In this document: in pieces, positions 8,464-16,279 of the stretch
How positions within the stretch are numbered: the first letter of the stretch is position 1
How the letters are laid out: every line of letters starts with the position of its first letter
NCBI GenBank assembly: GCA_004375785.1
Contig: SOKM01000139.1
Coordinates: forward strand, 1-39,896
Reading direction: 5' to 3'
DNA: 39,896 nucleotides
From: Candidatus Cloacimonadota bacterium
GTDB taxonomy: Bacteria; Hydrothermota; E44-bin80
Program-made: the position numbers and the translations under genes
The notes under the pieces: generated by a model
The model's input: only the letters and a program-made list of their open reading frames with translations
Database searches by the model: none
What the model was told of the DNA's origin: nothing

Positions 8464-9085
8464 CTCTTATAACGGATAAAAGTTTATCGATCATCTCTCT
8501 TGCAAAAGATGGACCAATAAGCATAGCAGATGCTTTTTGAAGTGAGAAACATAATTTCTGCACCTCAGAAAATGTTGCAGATTCGGTAGCAATCTTCATA
8601 TCTGACATTTGATTCTCAAAAATTGTCTCGCTAAAATCACCAAGATACTCGGAAAGAATCTCTTTTATCTTCTCGAAAATTGAGGAAGAAAGTATTCTTT
8701 CTTCCTTCTCCGGAACCTTAACGGATGACTTTACCTTTACTTCTTCTTTTGCCTTTACCTCAACACCTACAAATGTAGAGATAACTTTCTGATAAATACT
8801 TTTAATACTACTAAAAGCAATATTTTTTGGAAAAATAATACCACAATATCCGTCATCATATTTGAAAATAGAAACCCTTTTATTCTCGCCTTCTAATAAA
8901 AACGAGTCAAACACCATAGCACCGAGAGCATCCATTGTCTGTGTTAAAACAAGAGCTATTCTCTTTATTCTCGATTCTGGAACACTATATTTTTCTGTAA
9001 AAGAAAATAGGTTTTCTTCGCCTTTAAAATAGAACAAACCGAGAACAAGTTCATTTTTAATTAGTTCCTGAAGCAGTTCTTTCAT
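8453..9085 (-). CDS. Roadblock/LC7-like domain protein with shared C-terminal module
   Basis: 210 aa. Residues 1-105 read like a diverged Roadblock/LC7 fold: helix, then strands such as GLFYFKGEENLFSF, a long helix SRIKRIALVLTQTMDALGAM, strands KRVSIFKYDDGYCGIIFP, and a final helix. A charged linker (KAKEEVKVKSSVKVPEKEER) leads to a helical C-terminus ending IGPSFAREMIDKLLSVI. That C-terminus resembles the ends of its two neighbours. The start overlaps the upstream gene by 4 bases (ATGA type), so translation is coupled. Its stop codon lies inside the end of the repeat element at 8146-8463. Roadblock proteins usually act on small Ras-like GTPases (MglB with MglA); none is present here, so the partner is unknown. 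Confidence 0.65.
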   Translation of the reverse strand: MKELLQELIKNELVLGLFYFKGEENLFSFTEKYSVPESRIKRIALVLTQTMDALGAMVFDSFLLEGENKRVSIFKYDDGYCGIIFPKNIAFSSIKSIYQKVISTFVGVEVKAKEEVKVKSSVKVPEKEERILSSSIFEKIKEILSEYLGDFSETIFENQMSDMKIATESATFSEVQKLCFSLQKASAMLIGPSFAREMIDKLLSVIRDEE

Positions 9086-9795
9086 TTTGTTATTCCCAAT
9101 TTCTCAATAACATTGTGGACCTTCTTCTTTGCTTCAATGGCTCCGAACTTCTCAACTGCTTTTCTACAGAGTGAATCTGTTACAAGCTTTGAAACAATGG
9201 AAATATCTTCTTCTTTAGTTTCCGGGTCCAAATTGCCTTCAAATATCACCTTATTATTATCAAAATGAATAACACTTATCATCTTCTTTCCAATCTCATT
9301 TTCATAGAACTTCTCTCTTACAAGCTCTATCCACTGAACTCTGTCTTCTCTATCACTGAATTCATCTATAAGGAGGTTGATCTGATTAACCTTGCTGTCG
9401 AGGAATCTGGTTTGCTGACTTAATTCACCAACGGAAGAAACAGATACCTTTTCGGGTTCTTTCATCTCCCCATCTGTTTTTTCTATCCCTTGTATTTTTT
9501 TCATTACCACCTCAAAAGCGATATCTGAAGACAACTCACATCCTATGTAACCACCTTCTTTCACAAGGATAACGAACTTCTGGTTCTCTTTCTCAAGATA
9601 ACTAAATTTAAGTCTCTTGATACCAAGTGAAGATGCAACAACATCAAATCCTGAGCCAAAGAATGCAGTGATATCTTCAAGTAAAGGATTTATATCTCCT
9701 TCCTTCAACAGAACAGAACCATCCTGTGGATCCACAGTAATACAACCTGTAATCCCATCTATGGCAATGATTTTTTTAAGTAACGATTCAAACAT
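9082..9795 (-). CDS. Roadblock/LC7-like domain protein with shared C-terminal module
   Basis: 237 aa. The first 95 residues fit a Roadblock/LC7 domain: helix LLKKIIAIDGITGCITVDPQ, helix DITAFFGSGFDVVASSLGIK, strands LKFSYLEKENQKFVILVKEG and GYIGCELSSDIAFEVVMKKI. From about 135 to the end runs a helical module, QINLLIDEF...RVQWIELVREKFYENEIGKK and then RKAVEKFGAIEAKKKVHNVI. It is clearly related to the end of the 9795-10667 product (INILSREL...EWIELTKDTLDKDKAGRR and REFGPMLTRTKFNAALKRI). The gene overlaps the upstream stop by one base. Likely part of a signalling or polarity complex; that role is inferred from the domain type only. Confidence 0.65.
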   Translation of the reverse strand: MFESLLKKIIAIDGITGCITVDPQDGSVLLKEGDINPLLEDITAFFGSGFDVVASSLGIKRLKFSYLEKENQKFVILVKEGGYIGCELSSDIAFEVVMKKIQGIEKTDGEMKEPEKVSVSSVGELSQQTRFLDSKVNQINLLIDEFSDREDRVQWIELVREKFYENEIGKKMISVIHFDNNKVIFEGNLDPETKEEDISIVSKLVTDSLCRKAVEKFGAIEAKKKVHNVIEKLGITK

Positions 9796-10667
9796 TATTT
9801 CCTTATCTCGCTTATTCTTTTAAGGGCAGCATTAAATTTTGTTCTGGTTAGCATAGGTCCGAACTCTCTTTGACATTTCTCTTTCAGAATACTCTCCACC
9901 TGAGAAAATAATTCTTTTATCTCTTCTTTCGAGATATCCATTTTCTTTTTCGCTTTCACAGAGAGATTTGCATCACTAAAAACAACATTTTCAAGTAACC
10001 TTCTTCCAGCCTTATCCTTATCCAACGTATCCTTTGTAAGTTCTATCCATTCCTTCTCATCAATGCCAAGAGTCGCAAGTTCCCTGGATAAAATATTAAT
10101 GAATTGAATTTTCTCTTTTAGGATATGCTCAAGCTCTTTTGGGTCGTATATTAAACCTTTTTCTAAAAGCCAGGCTGTTGTTTTATAGACAGTGAGTGCT
10201 CCCATCCCACTTTTTTCAATGATATCTTTTATATTGTTTTTCCCATCCATCAGCACTAATATCTTCCAATCACTTTTTCTCAACGCAACAGCACCTTCTG
10301 GAGGTTTCTGGGATTTAACGAGAATTGTATCAAATGGGGGAAGTTTTGCTTTTATCTCATTAATCTCTACTCTTCTTCTTTCAATTTCTCCTATCAAAGT
10401 CGAAACTTCATCCTTAATTGTAACCTCGGCTATCTTTTCATCAGGGAAAAATTCAATCTGTCCATTCAAAAAAATAGAAAGGTTGTATAATGCCTCAACA
10501 CCCTTTAATTTCTTGTAAGAAGAGTGGGTAACCTTCCCTTTGACAAAATAGACCTCTCCTTTTTCACCTGCTGAACGTAGCTCGAGCCTTCCAGTTTTAT
10601 CAAATTTTGTCAAAAGGAAAAAAATCTGGCTTGCAGAAAAATCGGATAAAGATGCTACTAAACCCAT
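9795..10667 (-). CDS. DUF4388 (PATAN-type) domain protein with winged-helix-like middle
   Basis: 290 aa. Residues 1-95 match DUF4388: LVASLSDFSASQIFFLLTKF, then DKTGRLELRSAGEKGEVYFV, KGKVTHSSYKKLKGVEALYN and the typical FLNGQIEFFPDE. Residues about 125-175 look like the winged-helix region often found after it (WKILVLMDGKNNIKDIIEKS, LTVYKTTAWLLEKGLIYD). The last 110 residues are the helical module shared with the next two genes. DUF4388 proteins are commonly encoded beside Roadblock and small-GTPase genes in bacteria. First gene of a three-gene overlapping operon, read from the promoter at 10800-10828 with a leader of about 125 bases that contains a 7-bp hairpin (10733-10749). Confidence 0.8.
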   Translation of the reverse strand: MGLVASLSDFSASQIFFLLTKFDKTGRLELRSAGEKGEVYFVKGKVTHSSYKKLKGVEALYNLSIFLNGQIEFFPDEKIAEVTIKDEVSTLIGEIERRRVEINEIKAKLPPFDTILVKSQKPPEGAVALRKSDWKILVLMDGKNNIKDIIEKSGMGALTVYKTTAWLLEKGLIYDPKELEHILKEKIQFINILSRELATLGIDEKEWIELTKDTLDKDKAGRRLLENVVFSDANLSVKAKKKMDISKEEIKELFSQVESILKEKCQREFGPMLTRTKFNAALKRISEIRK

Positions 10668-10799
10668 ATCTCTTTATTTTTATATCACTTAAAACCATCC
10701 AGAAATTGACTATTCTTCACTAAACTCTTGAAAAACTTTTTCAAAGTTTATCTTACTTTCTACATTTTGATTCAAAACATTACAGAATCACACAGAAAT

Positions 10800-10828
10800 A
10801 TTATACCTCTAAAACATACCCTTGTCAA
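10800..10828 (-). promoter_or_regulatory. Perfect consensus sigma70 promoter of the DUF4388 operon
   Basis: Minus strand: TTGACA at 10828-10823, 17-base spacer, TATAAT at 10805-10800. Both hexamers are perfect. It lies just after the stop of the lipoate-enzyme gene and separates that unit from the DUF4388 operon. The predicted leader of about 125 bases carries the stem AAACTTT/AAAGTTT at 10733-10749. Confidence 0.85.
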
Positions 10829-10837
10829 GAAAAAAAA

Positions 10838-11614
10838 TTAGACACAATAATTCCACTCTTCTGACTCATATTTATTTTTCAACAGCTTTTTTCTCTCAAG
10901 CTCTTCTGTGGACAATTCTCTTCTTTCTATATTTATATTATAAGTGTGTTCCATACCGTCCTTTAATTTATCGCTGAAGAACTCGAAACTCAGAACCTTG
11001 CTTTCTTCGATATAAAAAAAATCATCAATTGTAAAGATATCAAAAAAAGCAGAGCGTGGTCTCTTGAGAAGAAGAGAACCCTGAACAAGGATAGCATCTT
11101 TTCTTCGATATTGTGAAACACCTAATACTTTCTTCTTATGTATAGTCAGTTCATATCGCGAGATTGAAGAAAAACAGAACGGATTGTGTTGAAGGTAAAC
11201 ATCTTTTTTCATCTCCTTCGCATGTTTCACTTTCTCCCATTTTACAGGAATATTTAATGACCTCAGAGAATAAAGAAAAGCCTCAGAAATTGCCTTGTAG
11301 GTCTCGTATATATTACCGCCCAGAATTGGATTATTTTTTTTAATTATCAAACTAAATGTAAAATCACCAGAATGAACGACTGCCCTTCCACCAGTGAGTC
11401 TTCTTACAACATCAATTCTGTTCTTTTTACATAAACTCACATTAATTTCTTCCATTTTCTGCAATCTTCCAATCGTTATAGCCGGTGGGCAAAAATCAAA
11501 AAATCTTATTGTTTCCGGAGAACTCTTGTCTATAACACCATCAAGTATGGCTTCATCCACTGCCATCTGTGTAAAAGCGTCTATTCCTCTCATTACTACC
11601 AAACGATAATCCAT
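10838..11614 (-). CDS. Lipoate attachment enzyme, LipM/LplA family (probable octanoyltransferase)
   Basis: 258 aa, the size of LipM-type proteins. The substrate-binding signature RRLTGGRAVVHSGDFTFSL is at residues 71-89 and FCPPAITIGRLQ, the usual preceding strand, at 41-52. In the region CFSSISRYELTIHKKKVLG, Cys147 falls where octanoyl-transferring LipM enzymes carry their catalytic Cys, and Lys161/162 before VLGVSQYRRKDAILVQGS is the conserved lysine. This favours transfer of octanoyl from ACP to a lipoyl domain over ATP-dependent ligation, but a plain lipoate ligase cannot be excluded. The gene follows the TPR gene by 68 bases. No lipoyl-domain or lipA gene is in the window. Confidence 0.8.
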   Translation of the reverse strand: MDYRLVVMRGIDAFTQMAVDEAILDGVIDKSSPETIRFFDFCPPAITIGRLQKMEEINVSLCKKNRIDVVRRLTGGRAVVHSGDFTFSLIIKKNNPILGGNIYETYKAISEAFLYSLRSLNIPVKWEKVKHAKEMKKDVYLQHNPFCFSSISRYELTIHKKKVLGVSQYRRKDAILVQGSLLLKRPRSAFFDIFTIDDFFYIEESKVLSFEFFSDKLKDGMEHTYNINIERRELSTEELERKKLLKNKYESEEWNYCV

Positions 11615-11682
11615 ATCTTCTTACTTATAAAACATTTTTATGAAAATTTCAAGTGATTTCCCTAAGGATTCCTTTACATTCA

Positions 11683-14061
11683 TCATTTCAGTTCTTCCAA
11701 ACTTTCTCCTTTAATAATTTTTATTCTTTTTATCCTCTCTCCTATCCCGAATTTTGCGGATTCTATAAAAGAAATAGAAAGTGCTTTTTTATAAAATTCC
11801 AATGCTCTATCAAACAACATCAGTTCTTCAGCAGACAGACCAGCTTCATAAAGTGCTCGAATCCTGTCGCTCATATCTTCGTATGTTATGGAAGATTTCT
11901 CATATAAATCTATGGCCTCTTTTAGTGCTCCTAACTCCTTCTTATATTGAGCTTTTAGGAAATATGATTCTGCTCTTATTTTTAGACTTGCTATTTTTAT
12001 CAGATTATCGAGATATTCTAAATATTCTTCACCCTTCCCTTCCAGGTAAAAAGTTTTAGCAATCAAAAGTTTTGCCTGCTCTTTTAATCGAAACACCTTT
12101 TTGCTCTTTACAACCAATTCAAAAGAAACCCTTGCCTCCTTGGGTAAATTCAATTCCAGATAATTCTTACCAATGATGAAATTTCCATAATCGGTCATAT
12201 TACTTTCCGGGAATCTTCTTGTTAGTTCCTTGAAAATATCTATTGATTCTTTATACATTTCATTAGAAAAGAATGTCTCACCCATTGAAACAAATGCAGA
12301 CTCAGCGTATTCATCTTTCCCCTCTGAAAGTTCCTTATAAATATCGAGCGATTTCTCATAATAACCAATTTGAGAATAACTTTGTGCCAATTTAAAAAGG
12401 ACAAAACGACTGTTTTCATCTTTTGGAAAAAGATTGAGAAACCGTTCATATTCCCTGATTGCCTCCCAGTATTTCTGTAATTGAAAGTAGTACTCTGCAA
12501 CTTCCAACTGCAGGTAAGCACTTTTAGGGCTTTCTGGATATTTACGTACAAAAGCCCTGTTCATATCGACTGGATTCCTGTAATATCTTAAATTTAAGAG
12601 ACATCTCTCTGTCTGGAATCTCACTTCATCAAGCAGGCTTGGCGAAAGTTCCAACTCAAGAAGTTTTTTATATGTATTGTATGCATTCAGGTATTCCTCT
12701 TTTTCGAAACTAATTCTTGCAATCATATTCATTGCATGTGATTTCCATCTTGAATTAGGGAAAGTAGAAATTATCTTTCTAAAATCCGCATTGGCTCGTT
12801 CGTATTCTCTAAGGAAAAATTCAGATTTACCACGAAGGTAATATATTCTATCTTTATCTTCAAGCGAAGGAGCAATTTTCAGCAATCTTGTAAAATAAAA
12901 TTCTGCTTCTTTATGTTCTCCAACATAAAAAAGAGAGAGTGCTGATAATCTCATGATTTTTGAGAGATGTGGGGATTCAGGGTACAAAACCAGAAAATCC
13001 TTGAGTACAGCATAAGCACTGGAGTATTTGCCAAGTCGAAAATATGCCCAGGCCAACCCATAGAGTGCAAACTTTTTTTTACTGGCACTATTGACCATAC
13101 CAGTATATTTTCTGTAATACTTTACTGCCTCCTTATAATCCTTAAGAAAATAGTAACATTCAGCAGAAAGAATAGTTATCATTTCCTTTATCCTTTTAGA
13201 TATGGAGGTATCGTTTTCAATTGATTGAAACTCTTCTTTTGCTTTCATAAAAGAACCATTTCTATAAAAAAGGTAACCCTTCATTGCCGATATTTCGCAT
13301 CTTCCTTCAGTGTTAATTGTTGTCAAAATATCAAAAGATTCTTTTTCTTTACCTTGGGTCCCCCAGATAAGTCCAAGATAAAGTGAAGATTTATATCCAA
13401 CTTCGTCCTCCTTAAAGTTTTTTTCAAGGAATTCAAAATATGGCTCTGCATTTTTGTAATCCATTTTTTTCAGGGTGATATATCCGAGGGAATACATAGT
13501 AAGTTTTAATTGTCCTCTGCTAATACTCTCAATTTCATCCTCGTTGTGTTGAAGAGTTTTTAATACATCAGTAAAGGTTTTCTCAGCTCTCTTTAGTGAA
13601 TCAAGGGAAAGAAAGAGTAGTGCAATCTTTGTTTCAAAAAAAATCTTGTTCTTCTCATCAGGTTCCTGAGTAATAAGCATTTTTAAACTCTCTATTGCCT
13701 CCAGAGTTTTGTTTAATCTCTCCAAACATTCTGCCATTAATAAAAGAAATTCGCTCCCTTTATGCCCTTCTGTCACGTTGTTTTCAATTACCTCAATTGC
13801 TTTTTTATAATTTCCGAGTTTCATAAGTGATATAACTTTTTTTCTGAGTGCATTATTTCGCACTTCCTTATCAAAAGAAAATTTGTAAGCAAGTTCAAAC
13901 TCTTTAATAGCTCTCCTGTAATATCCATCCTCAACAAATTCTTCTCCTTTCATCATATGGAAATATGCACGATTATTAACATCAGGCTGAACAGGAGACC
14001 AAGCAAGAACATTGTGTGTTATGTTTAATAGAATAAATAAAAGAGTTATAATTTTTTTCAT
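11683..14061 (-). CDS. Exported TPR-repeat protein
   Basis: 792 aa. Residues 1-20 are a signal peptide (MKKIITLLFILLNITHNVLA). The remainder is almost wholly tetratricopeptide repeats: for example YFHMMKGEEFVEDGYYRRAI, YYFLKDYKEAVKYYRKYTGM, AYFRLGKYSSAYAVLKDFLV and YYFQLQKYWEAIREYERFLN, each with the W/Y-G/A-Y-A-P type spacing. Proteins of this plan act as periplasmic scaffolds, in envelope assembly or as outer-membrane-associated BamD/YbgF-like factors; no specific role can be assigned. It is followed by the lipoate-enzyme gene. Upstream lies a 7-bp repeat array instead of a clear promoter, and the ribosome site is weak. Confidence 0.8.
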   Translation of the reverse strand: MKKIITLLFILLNITHNVLAWSPVQPDVNNRAYFHMMKGEEFVEDGYYRRAIKEFELAYKFSFDKEVRNNALRKKVISLMKLGNYKKAIEVIENNVTEGHKGSEFLLLMAECLERLNKTLEAIESLKMLITQEPDEKNKIFFETKIALLFLSLDSLKRAEKTFTDVLKTLQHNEDEIESISRGQLKLTMYSLGYITLKKMDYKNAEPYFEFLEKNFKEDEVGYKSSLYLGLIWGTQGKEKESFDILTTINTEGRCEISAMKGYLFYRNGSFMKAKEEFQSIENDTSISKRIKEMITILSAECYYFLKDYKEAVKYYRKYTGMVNSASKKKFALYGLAWAYFRLGKYSSAYAVLKDFLVLYPESPHLSKIMRLSALSLFYVGEHKEAEFYFTRLLKIAPSLEDKDRIYYLRGKSEFFLREYERANADFRKIISTFPNSRWKSHAMNMIARISFEKEEYLNAYNTYKKLLELELSPSLLDEVRFQTERCLLNLRYYRNPVDMNRAFVRKYPESPKSAYLQLEVAEYYFQLQKYWEAIREYERFLNLFPKDENSRFVLFKLAQSYSQIGYYEKSLDIYKELSEGKDEYAESAFVSMGETFFSNEMYKESIDIFKELTRRFPESNMTDYGNFIIGKNYLELNLPKEARVSFELVVKSKKVFRLKEQAKLLIAKTFYLEGKGEEYLEYLDNLIKIASLKIRAESYFLKAQYKKELGALKEAIDLYEKSSITYEDMSDRIRALYEAGLSAEELMLFDRALEFYKKALSISFIESAKFGIGERIKRIKIIKGESLEELK

Positions 14062-14153
14062 ATTAACTTCAGACTTTTTTTTACTGTTACACTTACTCCC
14101 TACTCTTTGCTCCTTTTCCCCGTTTCTCCCATTCCCCGTTTCACAAACGTTCT

Positions 14154-14181
14154 ATCTACTCCCTACTGCTTACTCCCTACT
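14154..14181. repeat. 7-bp periodic array overlapping a stop codon
   Basis: Plus strand reads four heptads in exact phase: ATCTACT, CCCTACT, GCTTACT, CCCTACT. A second patch in the same gap, 14091-14132, has ACTTACT, CCCTACT, CTTTGCT, CCTTTTC and weaker units. The TAG stop of the ABC gene (14177-14179) lies inside the last heptad, so the array runs into the end of the gene. It fills the 115-base gap before the TPR gene. Confidence 0.7.
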
Positions 14182-16279
14182 TTCTTTGTGTATCAGTGTT
14201 CTTGAACTGTACCCTGTAGAGGTCGTAATAATAACCTCTTTTCTCAAGCAGTTCCTTATGGGTACCCCGTTCAACAATCCTCCCCTTTTGAAGTACAATA
14301 ATATTCTTGATTCTTTCAATGGTTGAAAGTCTATGTGCGATAACAATGAATGTTCTTCCCTTCATCAGTTTAGCAAGTGCATCCTGGATAAGGGATTCTG
14401 TCTCTGTATCAACACTTGACGTCGCCTCGTCAAGTATCAAAACACTCGGATTATATGCAAGCGCCCTGGCAAACGCAAGCAGTTGTTTTTCACCCTGTGA
14501 GAGTGAAACGCCTCTTTCCTTAACTTCGGCATCAAATCCATCAGGTATCTTATTGATAAACCTATCAGCGTTAACATATCGTGCTATCATTTCAAGTTCT
14601 CCTTCATTCATATCTTCCTTGCTTAATGCAATATTTCTTTTTATTGAACCCGAAAAAAGGAAAACATCCTGCAAGACAACTCCTATGTTCTTCCTCAAAA
14701 AATCCCTATCAAGGTCTCTTATATCAACATTATCAAGGCTAATCTTCCCTTTTTCAACCTCATAAAATCGTAAAAGAAGGTTAATAAGGGAAGTCTTCCC
14801 TGCCCCTGTTGCTCCCACAATTGCCATGCTTTCACCAGGTTCCACACTGAATGTGATGTTCTTTAAGACATAATTATCATCAGAGTATGCAAACCAGACT
14901 CTATCAAAATTAATACTGCCTTTAACCTCTTTCAGTTCTCTTTTGCCGCTGGTATCTTCAAGTTCATCTTTTTTATCAAGAAGCAGGAAAACTCTTTCAG
15001 ACGCTGCCATTGCTGCCTGGAGTATATTATACTTCTCGCTCAAATCCCTTATCGGTTGAAAAAATCTTTCAACATATGATAGAAAGGCAACGAATGCTCC
15101 AAGTGTGAGAGTCTGTTCAATCACCCTCCCTCCACCATACCATACAATAAGCGCAACAGCAAGTGCACCTATAATTTCAATCAAGGGCCTGAAAATAGCG
15201 AAAACAATTAGCTGAGACATATTTGCATCAAAATTTTCCCTATTGATTTTCCTGAATCTTCTCATATTCTCTTTTTCACGAGTAAAGAGTTGAACAACAC
15301 GCATCCCCGAAATATTTTCCTGAAGATAAACATTTATCTTTGCCACTGTGAGTCTAACCCACCTAAATGCCTTTCTCACTCTATTTCTGAAGATAATTGT
15401 AACGACAATAATAATAGGTGTAACAAGCATTGTCGCTGAAGCAAGCTGCCAGTTGAGATAAAACATAATGATAACAACACCAGTGAGGATAAAAATATCG
15501 CTGAACAGAAAAACTATGACATTGGTGAACATCTCATTTATTACAGCAACGTCATTTGTTACCCTGGTGACAAGCCTGCCAACGGGATTTTTGTCGAAAA
15601 AGGAGACATTTAACTGCTGGAGATGAGAGAAGATTTTCATCCTCATATCAAACATTACTTTCTGTCCTGTGTACTGAAGAATATAAACCTGAACATAATT
15701 AAAAATAAAAGTCAGAATTAGTATTATTCCAAAAATAATTGCAAGATAATTAATTCCCACAATATCCTTCTTTCGAAGTGTAAGCATCTCCTGTAATGAA
15801 AGTTTCCCTGCTTTTTTCGCATCAAGGAAGTATAAGGTATTATATTGTATGAGAATATTTTTTTTGTTTAATGATTCCAGAATACTTTTATCAATTATCT
15901 TGGAGTCAAAAATAAAATATTTTTCTTGAAAAAGATGCTGTTTTTCGAGTTCATATCTTGTATCCTTATCAACCCTTCTTAAGTCAAGGATGTACCCATC
16001 TTTTAATGGAAAAATGGCATCCATACTTTTTAGCCTATCCAACACATCCTCATCTTTCACATCCATAAAACGACCCGGGGGTGTGATGTATCTATCAATT
16101 GCAATCTTAGTTATATAAGGAAGGGAAAGATTAAATCCTGTTATGAAAAAAAGAAGAAAAATACAGATAATAACGAGACCTTTATAGGGCATAACAAAAA
16201 CCAACAGTCTCTTCATAAGCCTAACATCGTATGGCTTCGATAACTCTTCTTCCTCATGGTAGTATCCACCGTGATGCAT
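14177..16279 (-). CDS. ABC exporter half-transporter, canonical ATPase site subunit
   Basis: 700 aa: six-helix type I exporter membrane domain followed by a nucleotide-binding domain. Walker A is GATGAGKT, the signature is LSQGEKQ, and Walker B with catalytic Glu is VLILDEATSSVD; the H-loop is IVIAHRLSTI. A stretch of about 110 residues between the first two helices (about 75-175, with DLRRVDKDTRYELEKQHLF) is much longer than the usual first extracellular loop. The N-terminus MHHGGYYHEEEEL is polar. Its ATG overlaps the stop of the previous gene by one base. With that gene it forms a heterodimeric exporter of the MdlAB/BmrCD/TM287-288 kind; the substrate is unknown. Confidence 0.9.
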   Translation of the reverse strand: MHHGGYYHEEEELSKPYDVRLMKRLLVFVMPYKGLVIICIFLLFFITGFNLSLPYITKIAIDRYITPPGRFMDVKDEDVLDRLKSMDAIFPLKDGYILDLRRVDKDTRYELEKQHLFQEKYFIFDSKIIDKSILESLNKKNILIQYNTLYFLDAKKAGKLSLQEMLTLRKKDIVGINYLAIIFGIILILTFIFNYVQVYILQYTGQKVMFDMRMKIFSHLQQLNVSFFDKNPVGRLVTRVTNDVAVINEMFTNVIVFLFSDIFILTGVVIIMFYLNWQLASATMLVTPIIIVVTIIFRNRVRKAFRWVRLTVAKINVYLQENISGMRVVQLFTREKENMRRFRKINRENFDANMSQLIVFAIFRPLIEIIGALAVALIVWYGGGRVIEQTLTLGAFVAFLSYVERFFQPIRDLSEKYNILQAAMAASERVFLLLDKKDELEDTSGKRELKEVKGSINFDRVWFAYSDDNYVLKNITFSVEPGESMAIVGATGAGKTSLINLLLRFYEVEKGKISLDNVDIRDLDRDFLRKNIGVVLQDVFLFSGSIKRNIALSKEDMNEGELEMIARYVNADRFINKIPDGFDAEVKERGVSLSQGEKQLLAFARALAYNPSVLILDEATSSVDTETESLIQDALAKLMKGRTFIVIAHRLSTIERIKNIIVLQKGRIVERGTHKELLEKRGYYYDLYRVQFKNTDTQRK

